Positions 19,356-29,881 are shown, counted from the stretch's first letter. The stretch is 64,000 nucleotides of DNA from Cryomorphaceae bacterium (GCA_019649675.1 BOWN01000002.1:365704-429703), one strand, 5' to 3'. Program-made: numbers and translations. Notes: generated from the sequence alone by a model not told the origin.

Positions 19356-21454
19356 AATTTTTTATTCATCAATTCAAATGCCTTTTCTGCTTCTTCAACA
19401 GGCATCTGGCATACTTTATTTTCGCAAACAAAGATACGTGTTTGTCCTTTGCTATAACGATTTTCAAGTAATGGAAGTTTACTCTCTTCTATTGAACCAC
19501 AAAGCATCTTATTTGGAATATATATGGTATTTAATTCTACCGACTTTTGCTGAGCAGCTTTTCCTACAATCGCCACCTCATAAAATGGATAGACCTGATT
19601 GATTAATAGGTTCAACCAATTGGAATATCCCGAAGGATAACTTTTAAGATCACCAATCACATTATTAAGCATCTGCTCAGCTTTATCTTTATAATCTTCC
19701 CGACCATAATGATGCGATAAAACAAACAAATTATTTGCCATTACAGAATTTGAGGCAGGAATTACATTATCGTTCACTTCCATTTTACGAGCAATCAGGG
19801 CAGGATCTTCATCCGAAGTAAAAAAGAACATTCCAGACTCATCATCGTAGAAATGCTCTATAGAATAAGCCATTAATGCATCTGCTTCTTTCAACCATTT
19901 CACATCAAAAGTGGCCTCATATAATTTTAAAAATGCATCGATAATAAAAGCGTAATCTTCCAAATAAGCGTTAATCGTTGAACGCCCTTTCTTGTAGGAA
20001 TGATTTAATCCGCCATCCTTTCTTAATTGTTTTTTCACAATGAATTTAGCATTCTCTGTAGCCACATCTAAAAAATGTTGGTCACCAAAAGTTAAATAAG
20101 CATCTACATAACCTTTTAACATCAAGCCATTCCATGAGGTGAGTGTTTTATCATCCAATCCCGGGCGAATTCTCTTATCTCGTTCTGCCATCAAGACCTT
20201 TTGACAATCAGCGATTATTGCCCGAAGATCTTCTGGTGAAATGCTGTGCTTTTCAGCAATTGTTTTATCATCTTCATCGCGCAACAAAATATAATTTTCA
20301 TGCTCCCAATAGCCTTTTCGATTTACATTGTAATAGTCTGCAAAAAGCGCATAATTATCACCTAACAAAGACATCAACTCCTCTTTCTTCCATAAATAAA
20401 ACTTCCCCTCTTCCCCATCGCTGTCGGCATCTAAAGCAGAATAAAAAGTACCTTCATCAGAACGCATCTCACGTTCAATAAACTCTAATGTTCCATATAC
20501 CAGATTCCTATAATCCTCATCCTGAAACTTTTGGTAAGCTTCGCAGTACAAGCTTACAATCTGTCCATTATCATAAAGCATCTTTTCAAAATGTGGTACT
20601 TTCCATAGCTTATCAGTTGAATAACGCGTAATACCTCCACCCAAATGGTCATATATACCTCCATAAGCAATCTTATCCAATGTTAATTTCACATGATCCA
20701 ATGCTGTCTGATTGGCACTCAAATGTGCGTAACGCAATAAAAACTGATAATTACTTGGAATAGGAAACTTAGGTGACCTATTGGGTCCACCCTCTTTATT
20801 ATCAAAATTTTTAGCCCAGGCATCAAGGACTTCTGAGAGTTGTGATTTTTTAAAATTGGGTGCTTGCTCATTTAATTCTACCAGCTCACTTTGTTGAATT
20901 CCCTGAGTTAATCGCTCAGCATACTCAAAAACTTTTTCAGGATTTTGCTCATAAAAATCTGCAATGGTATTTATTTGTTCAATCCATTTATCTCTCCTAA
21001 AATAGGTTCCACCCCAAACAGGTCTTCCATCTGGAAGAACTATACAATTTAATGGCCATCCACCTCTACCACTCATCAGTTGTACGGCATTCATATATAT
21101 CTGATCTACATCAGGACGTTCTTCTCTATCTACTTTGATGTTAATGTATCTCTCATTCATCACTTTAGAAGCAGAATCATCTTCAAAACTTTCATGTTCC
21201 ATAACATGACACCAATGACAAGCAGAATAGCCAATACTCACAATCACCATTTTATTCTCTGCTTTGGCTTTTGCAAATGCTTCTTCACCCCAAGGATACC
21301 AATCTACAGGGTTATGTGCGTGCTGTAACAAGTACGGTGAGGTTTCGTCTACTAATCTATTGGTATGTGCATGCTCCATTGAATGTTTATCTTGTGACTG
21401 AACGCAAGAACTCAATAAAGTCATTGCCAACAACACGAATAAAATTTTTTTCAT
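19352..21454 (-). CDS. Lipoprotein with thioredoxin-like and six-hairpin domains (YyaL/SSP411 family, DUF255)
   Basis: The protein has 700 residues. A lipoprotein signal ends at C17 (lipobox LSSC), so it should be anchored in the envelope. The DUF255 thioredoxin-like domain follows, with [19 protein letters not shown] and the CxxC motif C79-H-W-C82. A long all-helical, glycosidase-like region covers about 200-660, with motifs [23 protein letters not shown] and TSWNGLML. Most members lack a lipobox, so the envelope location is worth noting. It is coupled by a 4-base overlap to hldD. The biochemical function of the family is not established. Confidence 0.9.
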   Translation of the reverse strand: MKKILFVLLAMTLLSSCVQSQDKHSMEHAHTNRLVDETSPYLLQHAHNPVDWYPWGEEAFAKAKAENKMVIVSIGYSACHWCHVMEHESFEDDSASKVMNERYINIKVDREERPDVDQIYMNAVQLMSGRGGWPLNCIVLPDGRPVWGGTYFRRDKWIEQINTIADFYEQNPEKVFEYAERLTQGIQQSELVELNEQAPNFKKSQLSEVLDAWAKNFDNKEGGPNRSPKFPIPSNYQFLLRYAHLSANQTALDHVKLTLDKIAYGGIYDHLGGGITRYSTDKLWKVPHFEKMLYDNGQIVSLYCEAYQKFQDEDYRNLVYGTLEFIEREMRSDEGTFYSALDADSDGEEGKFYLWKKEELMSLLGDNYALFADYYNVNRKGYWEHENYILLRDEDDKTIAEKHSISPEDLRAIIADCQKVLMAERDKRIRPGLDDKTLTSWNGLMLKGYVDAYLTFGDQHFLDVATENAKFIVKKQLRKDGGLNHSYKKGRSTINAYLEDYAFIIDAFLKLYEATFDVKWLKEADALMAYSIEHFYDDESGMFFFTSDEDPALIARKMEVNDNVIPASNSVMANNLFVLSHHYGREDYKDKAEQMLNNVIGDLKSYPSGYSNWLNLLINQVYPFYEVAIVGKAAQQKSVELNTIYIPNKMLCGSIEESKLPLLENRYSKGQTRIFVCENKVCQMPVEEAEKAFELMNKKL

Positions 21455-21529
21455 TATTATCTCTTATAACTCGCAAGATAGAAAAATAACATGCCACATA
21501 ATCAAGTATGCGAACCCAACGCTAATGTT

Positions 21530-22357
21530 CTATACAAACAAAGGTATATTCGACGGTTTTATTAATTTATTCTTCACCATAAAATCACTCATATGTTGTA
21601 TGGCGGCTTTTCCTTTTTCTCCAAGAGAAAGACTGTAATGATTCACATACAGATGGATATGCTTTCGCATAACCTCTTCATCCATTTCCTGAGCATATTC
21701 TTTTACAAAAGCTAAACTATCTGATGGATTTTCAGAAGTAAATTCTAAGCTCTTTTTAATGAGTCTCTGTACTTTTTCTTGTAATTCGGGCTCTAGTTTT
21801 CTTTTAATTGCTATACCTCCCAGAGGAATAGGCATTCCTGTGTTTTGTTCCCAGTGTTCACCCAAATCTTTAACCTTTTCAAAACCTCTTTCGGCATAAG
21901 TAAAACGGTTTTCGTGTATAATCAATCCTGCAGAAACTTCTTTAGTTTTTACTGCTAATTCAATATCCGAGAAAAGCATTTCCTTTTTATTTTGCAACTC
22001 AGGGTAAGCATAATTCAATAGAAAATTTGCAGTGGTATATTTTCCAGGAATGGCAATTAGATCTTTATCCTCAGGATTTAAACCTCCCTGATCTTTTATT
22101 AGTAAAGGCCCGCAATTACTCCCTAAAGCAGAACCTGAATCCATCATTATGTATTCATCTAAAACATAAAAAAAAGCATGGTAACTCAATTTTGTAATAT
22201 CCAACTCACCATTTAACGCCATTTGATTAAGCTCTTCAATATCGCCCATACGGACCTCAAAATCTAATCCTTCGGTATCAATTTTATCATGAATCAATGC
22301 ATCAAAAATAAACGTGTCATTTGGACAAGGTGAAAAACCAAGAGTCAATTTCTTCAT
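21530..22357 (-). CDS. mqnD: 1,4-dihydroxy-6-naphthoate synthase MqnD
   Basis: MqnD cleaves cyclic dehypoxanthine futalosine to 1,4-dihydroxy-6-naphthoate in the futalosine route to menaquinone. The protein has 275 residues and starts MKKLTLGFSPCPNDTFIF; GDIEELNQMAL, TKLSYHAFFYVL and GSALGSNCGPLL are also typical. It lies 21 bases downstream of mqnB on the same strand, which supports the assignment. Confidence 0.93.
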   Translation of the reverse strand: MKKLTLGFSPCPNDTFIFDALIHDKIDTEGLDFEVRMGDIEELNQMALNGELDITKLSYHAFFYVLDEYIMMDSGSALGSNCGPLLIKDQGGLNPEDKDLIAIPGKYTTANFLLNYAYPELQNKKEMLFSDIELAVKTKEVSAGLIIHENRFTYAERGFEKVKDLGEHWEQNTGMPIPLGGIAIKRKLEPELQEKVQRLIKKSLEFTSENPSDSLAFVKEYAQEMDEEVMRKHIHLYVNHYSLSLGEKGKAAIQHMSDFMVKNKLIKPSNIPLFV

Positions 22358-22378
22358 GATTAAATCAATTTCATAATT

Positions 22379-23028
22379 TCAGTATTCAAACTTTGTATCG
22401 GCCAATGAAATATCCCATGAAGCTTTATTTCTTCTTTCCACATAATTGGAAATAGCTCGAATTTGAAAGCAAGGTATTCCTGGCTATTTTACAAGCATAA
22501 AAAAATGCTGCTCGCTCCCTCCATGCTTTCTACCTGGGGTTTAAACCGTTCGAGAGTCTTTACGATTCGCTCTTCTGAGCCATGAACCTTATTTACTGTT
22601 ATCGATTTCACTTTTGGGTAAGTCAAATTCCAAACCTCCTGTTCATTACTTAGAACCCCAGACTGAAAAGGAAACTCATCCGCCTCAATGAGTTCTAAGT
22701 CAAGCATAGATAAAAAATTTGCACCGTCTTCAGCGCCCATTTCAGGAAACTGATCTTCAATAATCTCTACTACTGATCCTAAAGGAATGTTTTTATCAAA
22801 CGAACCTGCAATTCCTGCATTGATCACTCTATCATATTTATGAGAAGCTAACACCCTACCCAAATGAAAAGAGGTTGCAACCATACCAACACCTGTACAC
22901 AATAGGTCAAATTCTTTAGAACCTAATCTGTAAGTATTCAATTTATCATCAATCTGATTGATTTTTTCTGCTTTTCCTAAAAGAGGCTTTAGCTCATGAT
23001 ATGTTGCCGTTACAACAAGTATTTTCAT
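22379..23028 (-). CDS. mqnB: Futalosine hydrolase MqnB (two frame breaks near the C-terminus)
   Basis: MqnB removes hypoxanthine from futalosine, the step before MqnC. It belongs to the nucleoside phosphorylase fold: GVGMVATSFHLG and NAGIAGSFDKNIPLG are visible, and VESMEGA marks the active site. As written the frame ends at 22489. Removing one extra base near 22509-22512 and one near 22484 restores FFYACKIAGIPCFQIRAISN and an end at DTKFEY, giving about 215 residues. Both breaks look like sequencing insertions. Confidence 0.9.
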
Positions 23029-23140
23029 ATTTTCAAAGATACATTGAAAAAAGTTTGAAAATAATATTAAACAGTAAAATATACATAATGTAAATTAATT
23101 TATTAGGGACTTAAGAAACTATATAATTTAACCAATTCAT

Positions 23141-23148
23141 TATATTTG
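23141..23148 (+). promoter_or_regulatory. Possible promoter -7 element for the PTPS/folE pair
   Basis: TATATTTG matches TAnnTTTG and lies 19 bases before the start codon. A TTTG at the right upstream distance was not found. Confidence 0.4.
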
Positions 23149-23167
23149 TCAACTAATTACCATAATA

Positions 23168-23581
23168 ATGATTTACATTACTCGAAGAGAAAGATTCAGT
23201 TCCACTCATAGACTTTACAGAGCTGATTGGGATGACCAAAAAAACATGGAAATTTTTGGCCCTTGTTCTAATCAAAATGGACACGGACATAATTTTGTAT
23301 TATTTGTTACAATTAAGGGAAAGGTAAATCCAGATAATGGCTTTGTTATGAATCTTAAAGAATTAAGTCCAATAATAAAGGATAAAGTAATCGATAAACT
23401 TGACCATAAAAATTTAAATTTAGATGTAGATTTTATGAAAAACAAAATACCTTCTACTGAAAATTTAGCTATAGAAATATGGAATCAACTACAAAGACCC
23501 GTAGCAGAACATGGTGCTAGTCTTCATTGTATTAAGGTTTATGAAACAGAAAATAATTTTGTAGAATATTTCGGAGAATAA
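23168..23581 (+). CDS. 6-pyruvoyl-tetrahydropterin synthase / QueD family enzyme
   Basis: This 137-residue enzyme acts on dihydroneopterin triphosphate. Zinc ligands are H14 (FSSTHRL), H39 and H41 (NGHGHNF). The candidate catalytic cysteine is C33 in [11 protein letters not shown]. That block resembles tetrahydrobiopterin-type PTPS (CxNxxGHGH) more than classical QueD, so either BH4 or 7-deazaguanine (queuosine) synthesis is possible. The folE start lies one base past its stop codon, and FolE makes its substrate, so the two form an operon. Confidence 0.88.
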   Translation: MIYITRRERFSSTHRLYRADWDDQKNMEIFGPCSNQNGHGHNFVLFVTIKGKVNPDNGFVMNLKELSPIIKDKVIDKLDHKNLNLDVDFMKNKIPSTENLAIEIWNQLQRPVAEHGASLHCIKVYETENNFVEYFGE

Positions 23582-23582
23582 T

Positions 23583-24181
23583 ATGGGCTATAAGAAAATT
23601 GAACATTACGATGAAGAATGTACCAAATCACTTTCATCAAACTATAAAGAGGTGATAGAGAATCTTGGTGAAGATCCAAGTCGAGAAGGTTTGTTAAAAA
23701 CGCCGGAACGCGTTGCAAAAGCCATGCAATTCTTAACACAGGGTTACGATCAAAACCCACAAGAGATTCTTAAATCAGCTATGTTTGCAGAGAAATACGA
23801 TGAAATGGTCATTGTAAAAGATATCGAAGTGTATTCACTTTGCGAACATCACATGCTGCCTTTCTTTGGAAAATGCCATATTGCATACATACCTAATGGA
23901 CATATTGTAGGTTTAAGTAAATTTCCTCGTATGGTAGATGCATTTTCCAGAAGATTACAAGTTCAGGAACGTCTAACAGATCAAATACGTGATTGTCTTG
24001 ATGAAACTTTAAACCCTCAAGGTGTAGCCGTTTGCATCGAAGCGCAACACTTATGCATGCAAATGCGAGGGGTTCAAAAACAAACTCAATAACTACCACC
24101 TCTGCTTTTTCAGGGGCATTTATGGAGGAAGATATTACTCGTCAAGAATTTATGAGTTTGGTAAAAGGATTAACTAGGTAG
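23583..24181 (+). CDS. folE: GTP cyclohydrolase I (one frame break)
   Basis: FolE converts GTP to 7,8-dihydroneopterin triphosphate, the entry to folate, biopterin and queuosine synthesis. The repaired length is about 199 residues. Zinc-binding blocks [15 protein letters not shown] and [11 protein letters not shown] are present, with [20 protein letters not shown] between them. The frame stops early at 24092. Adding one A in the run near 24082-24086 continues with [13 protein letters not shown] and [16 protein letters not shown], the normal C-terminus. Its partner is the PTPS/QueD-like gene upstream. Confidence 0.94.
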
Positions 24182-24203
24182 AAAAATTTAGCAAATACAA
24201 GAT

Positions 24204-25083
24204 ATGAAAGCATATGTTTTCCCAGGTCAGGGAGCTCAATTCACAGGTATGGGTAAAGACTTATATGATGCTTCTGAAGAAGCAAAAATATTATTCGAAA
24301 AAGCCAATGATATCTTAGGGTTTCGCATCACTGATATCATGTTTGAAGGCGAGGCTGAAGAATTAAAACAGACCAAAGTTACTCAACCAGCAATATTTTT
24401 ACACTCTACAATTTTGGCCAAATTATTAGGTCATCATTTTCAACCCGAAATGGTAGCTGGTCATTCTTTGGGTGAAATTTCTGCATTAACTGCTGCAGGT
24501 GTTTTGGCTTTTGAAGATGGCTTAAAACTAGTTTCCAAAAGAGCACTTGCCATGCAGGCTTTCCTGTGAAGCAGAACCCTCTACTATGGCTGCTATATTA
24601 GGTTTAGAAAATGAAGTTGTTGAAGGATTTGCGAAAAAGTTGAGGGTATAGTGGTGGCAGCAAACTACAACTGTCCCGGACAATTAGTTATTTCAGGTAC
24701 TGTTGATGCAATTAATGATGCTTGTGAACTATTAAAGAAGCCGGAGCTCGTCGAGCTCTTGTTCTTCCTGTAGGTGGTGCATTTCATTCTCCACTAATGG
24801 AGCCTGCTCGTGCTGAATTAGCAAAAGCTATTGAGGCCACAACATTTAACACACCAATCTGTCCTGTATACCAAAATGTTACTGCCTCTGCAGTTACAGA
24901 TCCAAATGAAATTAAGGAAAATCTTGTAGCACAGTTAACAGCTCCAGTGCGCTGGACACAAACTATGCATCAAATGATAGCTGATGGTGTTTCTGGATTT
25001 ACTGAAGTTGGTCCTGGAAAAGTTCTTCAAGGGCTGGTTAAAAAGTAGACCGTCAAATGCCTACTGAATCAGCAGAATTATGA
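24204..25083 (+). CDS. fabD: Malonyl-CoA:ACP transacylase FabD (about four frame breaks)
   Basis: FabD loads malonyl groups onto acyl carrier protein for fatty acid synthesis. MKAYVFPGQGAQFTGMG opens the protein and the active-site serine is S88 in AGHSLGE. AANYNCPGQLVISG, PVGGAFHSPLM and FTEVGPGKVLQGL follow in order. The frame breaks near 24560, near 24635, near 24738 and in the A-run at 25041-25045. The last repair extends the end through KVDRQMPTESAEL to a stop at 25081-25083, for about 293 residues. The 3' end overlaps the convergent rfbB gene. Confidence 0.92.
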
Positions 25084-26138
25084 TAAATTAATTCCATATT
25101 GATTTTCATAATACGATTTATAAGCGCCAGATGTAATGTGCTCTAGCCATTCTGAATTTTCTAGATACCAATCAATGGTTTTTGCAAGACCTTCTTTAAA
25201 ATCTACTGTAGGTTTCCATTTTAGCTCATTGCATAATTTACTTGCATCAATGGCGTATCGCTTATCATGGCCTGGACGGTCTTTCACATAAGTAATTAAT
25301 CGCGCTGAAGATCCTTTTTCCCTGCCAAGTTTTTCATCCATCAATTCACATAAAAGATGAATTAAATCAATATTTGTCCATTCATTTAACCCTCCAATAT
25401 TGTAAGTTTCACCTTTTTACCATTATTAAAAATGTGTCTATAGCAATCGCATGATCAATGACATAAAGCCAATCACGGTATATTGTCCATTTCCATATAC
25501 TGGCAAAGCTTTTTCCTCAACAATATTATTAATAAACAAAGGGATTAACTTCTCGGAAACTGATTAGGGCCATAATTATTTGAACAGTTAGAGATGACAA
25601 AAGGCAATCCATATGTATTACCTAAGCTCTTACAAAATGATCGGAACTCGCTTTTGAAGAGGAATAAGGGGATCTAGGATCATAAGATGTGGTTTCCTTA
25701 AACAAACCAGTTTCCAAGAGATCCATATACTTCATCCGTTGAAACATGATAAAACAATTTTCCCTCATATTTTTTTTGCCATGACTCTTTTGCAGCATTT
25801 AACAAATTAACTGTACCCAATACATTGGTTTGTATAAATGCCAATGGGTCTTTGATTGACCGATCTACGTGAGACTCAGCAGCCAAATGTATAACACCAT
25901 CAATTTTATAGTCATTAAATATAGACATCACTAAAACTGCATCACATATATCTCCCTTTATAAAGGTATAATTCATAGCAGACTCAATATCTTTTATATT
26001 CTCGAGATTACCTGCATAAGTAAGCACATCCAAATTAAAAAAATGGCAATTTGGATATTTTAAAACCATCAATCTTAATACATGTGAACCTATAAATCCG
26101 GCGGCTCCTGTAATGAGTATATTCCTATTTGAATGCAT
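25078..26138 (-). CDS. rfbB: dTDP-glucose 4,6-dehydratase RfbB (several frame breaks)
   Basis: RfbB makes dTDP-4-keto-6-deoxyglucose for surface polysaccharides. The N-terminal part is clean: NAD-binding GAAGFIGSH at residues 11-19, HLAAESHVDRSI and VSTDEVYGSLG. The C-terminal part is clean from about 25344 down, with VKDRPGHDKRYAIDASK. Between about 25350 and 25700 the frame is broken several times, though fragments of the SSKASSD and NNYGPNQFPE regions can be read. The full span gives about 353 residues, normal for RfbB. No rfbA, rfbC or rfbD is adjacent. Confidence 0.92.
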
Positions 26139-26203
26139 AAAATAATAGCTTAATCAAAGATAAAATAAATTAACGATAGCCATTAACTCTAACTGATTAC
26201 TAA

Positions 26204-26455
26204 TTAATCTTCTAATTCTTCGTAGCGATCAATTTCTCTTTGGTAAAACTCATCTGCTTCTGCCAAAAGCTTACTAATCGCAGTTGTTAACTCAGCCTCA
26301 TCATCAGTGCCTAATAATTCTGGCAAGTCATCATCTAACCATTTCACATCGTCTGTATCCAAGTTTAAGATAAATCGAGGTGACTCAGTGTGAATAATAA
26401 ATACTGAATCTTGACATTCTGTGTTGTCTCCAACTAAAAATTTAGGTATTTCCAT
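26204..26455 (-). CDS. Small acidic protein, 83 residues, unknown function
   Basis: The protein starts MEIPKFLVGDNTECQDSVF and is strongly acidic, with WLDDDLPELLGTDDEAE and a C-terminal helix rich in D and E ending RYEELED. There is no signal peptide or membrane segment. It begins five bases after the stop of the response regulator gene on the same strand, so the two are likely co-transcribed. I do not recognise a named family, though similar short acidic proteins occur in Flavobacteriales. Confidence 0.7.
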   Translation of the reverse strand: MEIPKFLVGDNTECQDSVFIIHTESPRFILNLDTDDVKWLDDDLPELLGTDDEAELTTAISKLLAEADEFYQREIDRYEELED

Positions 26456-26460
26456 GTTTT

Positions 26461-27624
26461 TTATTTTCCTGAAAATGATTTTACTGTTTCTTTATCAATC
26501 GTATCCGAAGATAGAATAATTAACCGTTCAATAACATTTCGAAGTTCTCTTATATTTCCAGACCAGTTGTAAGCCATTAAAACTTTTAAGGCATCATCAG
26601 TAAAGCTTTTCTTAGCAATTCCATGTTCCTTACAAATTTCACTATTAAAATGCTCAATTAAAATTGGAATATCATCTTTCCTTTCATCTAAAGAAGGATT
26701 ATTGATCAAAATAACACCTAGTCGATGGTACAAATCTTCACGAAATCTGCCCTCTTTAATTTCATATTGTAAATCTTTATTTGTTGCTGCAAGCACTCGA
26801 ACATTCACTTTAATTTCTTTATCACTTCCAACTCTAGAAATTTTATGTTCCTGAAGTGCTCTAAGAACTTTAGCTTGAGCTTTAAGACTCATATCTCCTA
26901 CTTCATCTAAAAATAATGTCCCACCATTAGCCATTTCAAATTTACCTTTTCGTTGTTTTATGGCAGAGGTAAAAGCACCTTTTTCATGACCAAATAGTTC
27001 AGACTCTATTAGTTCCGAGGGGATTGCCGCACAATTTACTTCAATCATAGGAGCATTACTTCGATCACTTTTTTGATGAATAGCATGAGCTATTAATTCT
27101 TTCCCTGAGCCATTAGCACCAATAATCAAAACACGTGCATCTGTTGGAGCAACACGTTCAATCATTTCTTGAATTTTCTGAAGGGACAGGGAGTTTCCAA
27201 CCATTTTATATTTCTTACTAACCTTTTTCCTTAAGACTTTATTCTGAACCATTAAAGACTTTCGATCAAGACCATTTCTAATGGTCTGAAGTAATCGATT
27301 TAAATCTGGCGGTTTTGAAATATAATCAAAAGCACCTTTTTTTATTGATTCTACAGCAGTATCAAGATCTCCATGACCTGAAATCATAACTATTGGAAGC
27401 TCTGGCTGAATAACGATTGCTTTCTCCAACAACTCTATTCCATCCATTTTTGGCATCTTTATGTCACAAAGAACCAAGTCATAAGTATTTTGAGTAAGCA
27501 TTTGAAAACCATCCAGCCCATTTTCAGCAGTATCTACTTCATGGTTCTTATCTTCTTCAATTACAATATTCGAAAGTACATTTCGAATTGCCTTCTCGTC
27601 TTCTATAATGAGGATTTTTGCCAT
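26461..27624 (-). CDS. Response regulator with AAA+ sigma-54-activator-like domain, no DNA-binding domain
   Basis: The receiver domain covers residues 1-120, with the phosphoacceptor D54 (LCDIKMPKMDG) and the conserved lysine in ISKPPD. The AAA+ domain covers about 140-370, with Walker A GANGSGKEL, Walker B GGTLFLDEVGDM and the arginine-finger block REDLYHRLGV. The sigma-54-contacting loop reads GAFTSA instead of GAFTGA. The protein ends after WSGNIRELRNVIERL and SFSGK at residue 387, with no Fis-type helix-turn-helix. It may act from solution or not through sigma-54. The start overlaps the ppx/gppA gene by 22 bases. Confidence 0.9.
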   Translation of the reverse strand: MAKILIIEDEKAIRNVLSNIVIEEDKNHEVDTAENGLDGFQMLTQNTYDLVLCDIKMPKMDGIELLEKAIVIQPELPIVMISGHGDLDTAVESIKKGAFDYISKPPDLNRLLQTIRNGLDRKSLMVQNKVLRKKVSKKYKMVGNSLSLQKIQEMIERVAPTDARVLIIGANGSGKELIAHAIHQKSDRSNAPMIEVNCAAIPSELIESELFGHEKGAFTSAIKQRKGKFEMANGGTLFLDEVGDMSLKAQAKVLRALQEHKISRVGSDKEIKVNVRVLAATNKDLQYEIKEGRFREDLYHRLGVILINNPSLDERKDDIPILIEHFNSEICKEHGIAKKSFTDDALKVLMAYNWSGNIRELRNVIERLIILSSDTIDKETVKSFSGK

Positions 27625-28556
27625 TCTTGTGGTTTTCTTATTAATGTATCTAAAAGCCCTTCCTTTAACGCATACCTAGAAAGTTGAAGTTCATGTATGG
27701 CTAGATTATTTAAAATATAATTAATAATAATGATAGAAACAACCATCATATCCGCTCGCATAGGAGTTAAGCCCTTCATTTTTAGTCGTTCTTCTAAAGT
27801 AGAGGCATATATAATTCGCTGAATCTCATTATAATCATGCATATGAAAATTAAAATAAGATTCCTTTTTCCAAACATCACAATCACCCTTTCTACAAGAA
27901 ATCATCTCTGCCAATGTATCAAAAGAACCTGAAGAACCTATAAGACTATCTATTTCATATGTTTCACACATCTCAAGCAAATTTTGTAATGAATTACTAA
28001 GGTGGGAATCGATTGCATTAAAATCATCCAACTCAATGGGATTCTTGGGCTTAAATAGTTCTAATAACCTAGCCGCACCTAGCTGGTAACTTTTTTTCCA
28101 AAAAACTTGACTTTTATTTGCTATAATAAATTCTGTACTCCCTCCTCCAATATCTATAATTAATTTTGGGTTTTCTTTAAAATCAATAGCTTGTTTAACA
28201 CCATTATAAATCAAATCTGCCTCTTTATCTCCATCAATTATATTAATCAAAATTCCTAACTGTTGTTTAACATCTTCTACAAATTGAGTGCCATTATCAG
28301 AACTTCTTATAGCGGAAGTTGCAACTGCATAATAATTCTTAATTTGATAATCTAGTAAAGTCTGTTTATGAACTTTTAATGCGTCAAGACCTCTTTGGTA
28401 TGCCATAGGGGCTATAAAACCTTTATGAATACCTCCCTCACCAAGCTTAACAGCAATTTTAGTTTTATGCAGCACATCATAATTAAAACCATTTACATTA
28501 GCAATAAGTAGATTGAATGTATTTGTCCCTAAATCTATTATACCTACTTTTCCCAT
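27603..28556 (-). CDS. Exopolyphosphatase / pppGpp phosphatase (Ppx/GppA family)
   Basis: Members hydrolyse polyphosphate or pppGpp. The protein has 317 residues, the short form with the two ASKHA-fold domains only. The phosphate-1 motif is GIIDLGTNTFNLLI, the phosphate-2 motif is IDIGGGSTEF, and SLIGSSGSFDTLAEM marks the adenosine-type motif. It is the gene before the response regulator and overlaps it, and it starts two bases after the stop of the ABC permease gene. Which substrate it uses cannot be told from the sequence. Confidence 0.91.
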   Translation of the reverse strand: MGKVGIIDLGTNTFNLLIANVNGFNYDVLHKTKIAVKLGEGGIHKGFIAPMAYQRGLDALKVHKQTLLDYQIKNYYAVATSAIRSSDNGTQFVEDVKQQLGILINIIDGDKEADLIYNGVKQAIDFKENPKLIIDIGGGSTEFIIANKSQVFWKKSYQLGAARLLELFKPKNPIELDDFNAIDSHLSNSLQNLLEMCETYEIDSLIGSSGSFDTLAEMISCRKGDCDVWKKESYFNFHMHDYNEIQRIIYASTLEERLKMKGLTPMRADMMVVSIIIINYILNNLAIHELQLSRYALKEGLLDTLIRKPQEWQKSSL

Positions 28557-28558
28557 AT

Positions 28559-29881
28559 CTAACTTTGTTTAATCCATTTCCACAAGGTTTTATAATTAAC
28601 TTTTTGACCGTACATAAGTATTCCTACTCTATAAATACGACCAGCCAGCCAACTTGTAAAAATAAAACCAACTATTAACAAAAGCATCGATAATCCTACC
28701 TCCCATAATGGAGGATCAAAAGGTAATCTTCCCATCATCACAATAGGTGATGTAAATGGAATAATAGAACACCAAAATGCAAGCGAACTATCTGGATTTT
28801 CGAGTATGGTTTGCAGAGCTATAAATGAAAAAATTAATGGGATGGTAATCGGTAACATAAATTGCTGGGAATCAGTTTCAGAATCAACAGCTGAACCAAC
28901 TGCAGCGAATAAAGCACCATACATCAAATAGCCCCCAATAAAATAAAACAAGAACATGGCTAATAAAAAGGTAATGTTTATACTTGCGAGTTGTTCAAAA
29001 ACTGAAGCGAAGCCATCTTGATTCATATCTGACTCTTGAATTAATATTTCTGAGCCATAAGACACATCTACAGGATTTATGTCAGCCGGATTAACTAATA
29101 AAGCCGTGGTAATAGAACTAATTAAAAAGGTAAGTGAAACCCACAAAGCAAACTGTGTAAATCCCACTAAAGCAATTCCAATTATTTTTCCCATCATCAA
29201 TTGAATTGGCTTAACCGATGATATGATAATTTCTACTATGCGACTGGTTTTTTCTTCCATAACACCACGCATGACCATGGCACCATAAAGAAATATAAAA
29301 ATATAGATTAAGAATCCTCCAAACATACTTACACCCATACTTACTTCAGTAGAGCCAGTCTTTTCACTCCCACTTTCTCCTAAAATAATGGTATTTAAAT
29401 TTACATTAGATCGCGTTCTATCAATAATATCTCGGTTTAGACCTTCTTCTTTAAGTTTAATAGATTCTATAACAGACTCAATATTGTTCGAGATTTGATT
29501 TTGATTTGACAAACTCATTGGTTTATGGACATAAACCTTTACAGAAGACTCTAACAGATCAATATTCTGATTTTCAAATTTAGGGATATATACCAATGCA
29601 TACCCATCACTTGAAATAAATCGGTCCTTAACCTGAAAAAGATCGTTCTTAAAAAACTTATAATCGGTTCCATCAACATCTTTAAATTGAGATTCAAAAA
29701 GATTATTTTCATCACAAACCCATATTTCCTTTTTTTCTTCATCTGATGAATCCATTAATAATATGGGAGCCAAAATAAGACCAGCCATTAAAACAGGACC
29801 TAAAATAGTCATTATAATAAAAGACTTTTTTCGTACTCTAGAAAGGTACTCTCTTTTAATAATTAGCAGAATTTTATTCAT
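28559..29881 (-). CDS. ABC-2 type transporter permease
   Basis: This 440-residue membrane protein has one N-terminal helix (about residues 20-42), a large periplasmic domain (about 45-190) and five to six helices in the C-terminal half. It fits the NatB/YhaP (ABC-2) family of sodium or drug exporters. MRGVMEEKTSRIVEIIISSVKP, at the first cytoplasmic loop of the second half, is a family hallmark. It overlaps the upstream ATPase gene by four bases (ATGA at 29878-29881), so they form one transporter. Confidence 0.9.
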   Translation of the reverse strand: MNKILLIIKREYLSRVRKKSFIIMTILGPVLMAGLILAPILLMDSSDEEKKEIWVCDENNLFESQFKDVDGTDYKFFKNDLFQVKDRFISSDGYALVYIPKFENQNIDLLESSVKVYVHKPMSLSNQNQISNNIESVIESIKLKEEGLNRDIIDRTRSNVNLNTIILGESGSEKTGSTEVSMGVSMFGGFLIYIFIFLYGAMVMRGVMEEKTSRIVEIIISSVKPIQLMMGKIIGIALVGFTQFALWVSLTFLISSITTALLVNPADINPVDVSYGSEILIQESDMNQDGFASVFEQLASINITFLLAMFLFYFIGGYLMYGALFAAVGSAVDSETDSQQFMLPITIPLIFSFIALQTILENPDSSLAFWCSIIPFTSPIVMMGRLPFDPPLWEVGLSMLLLIVGFIFTSWLAGRIYRVGILMYGQKVNYKTLWKWIKQS

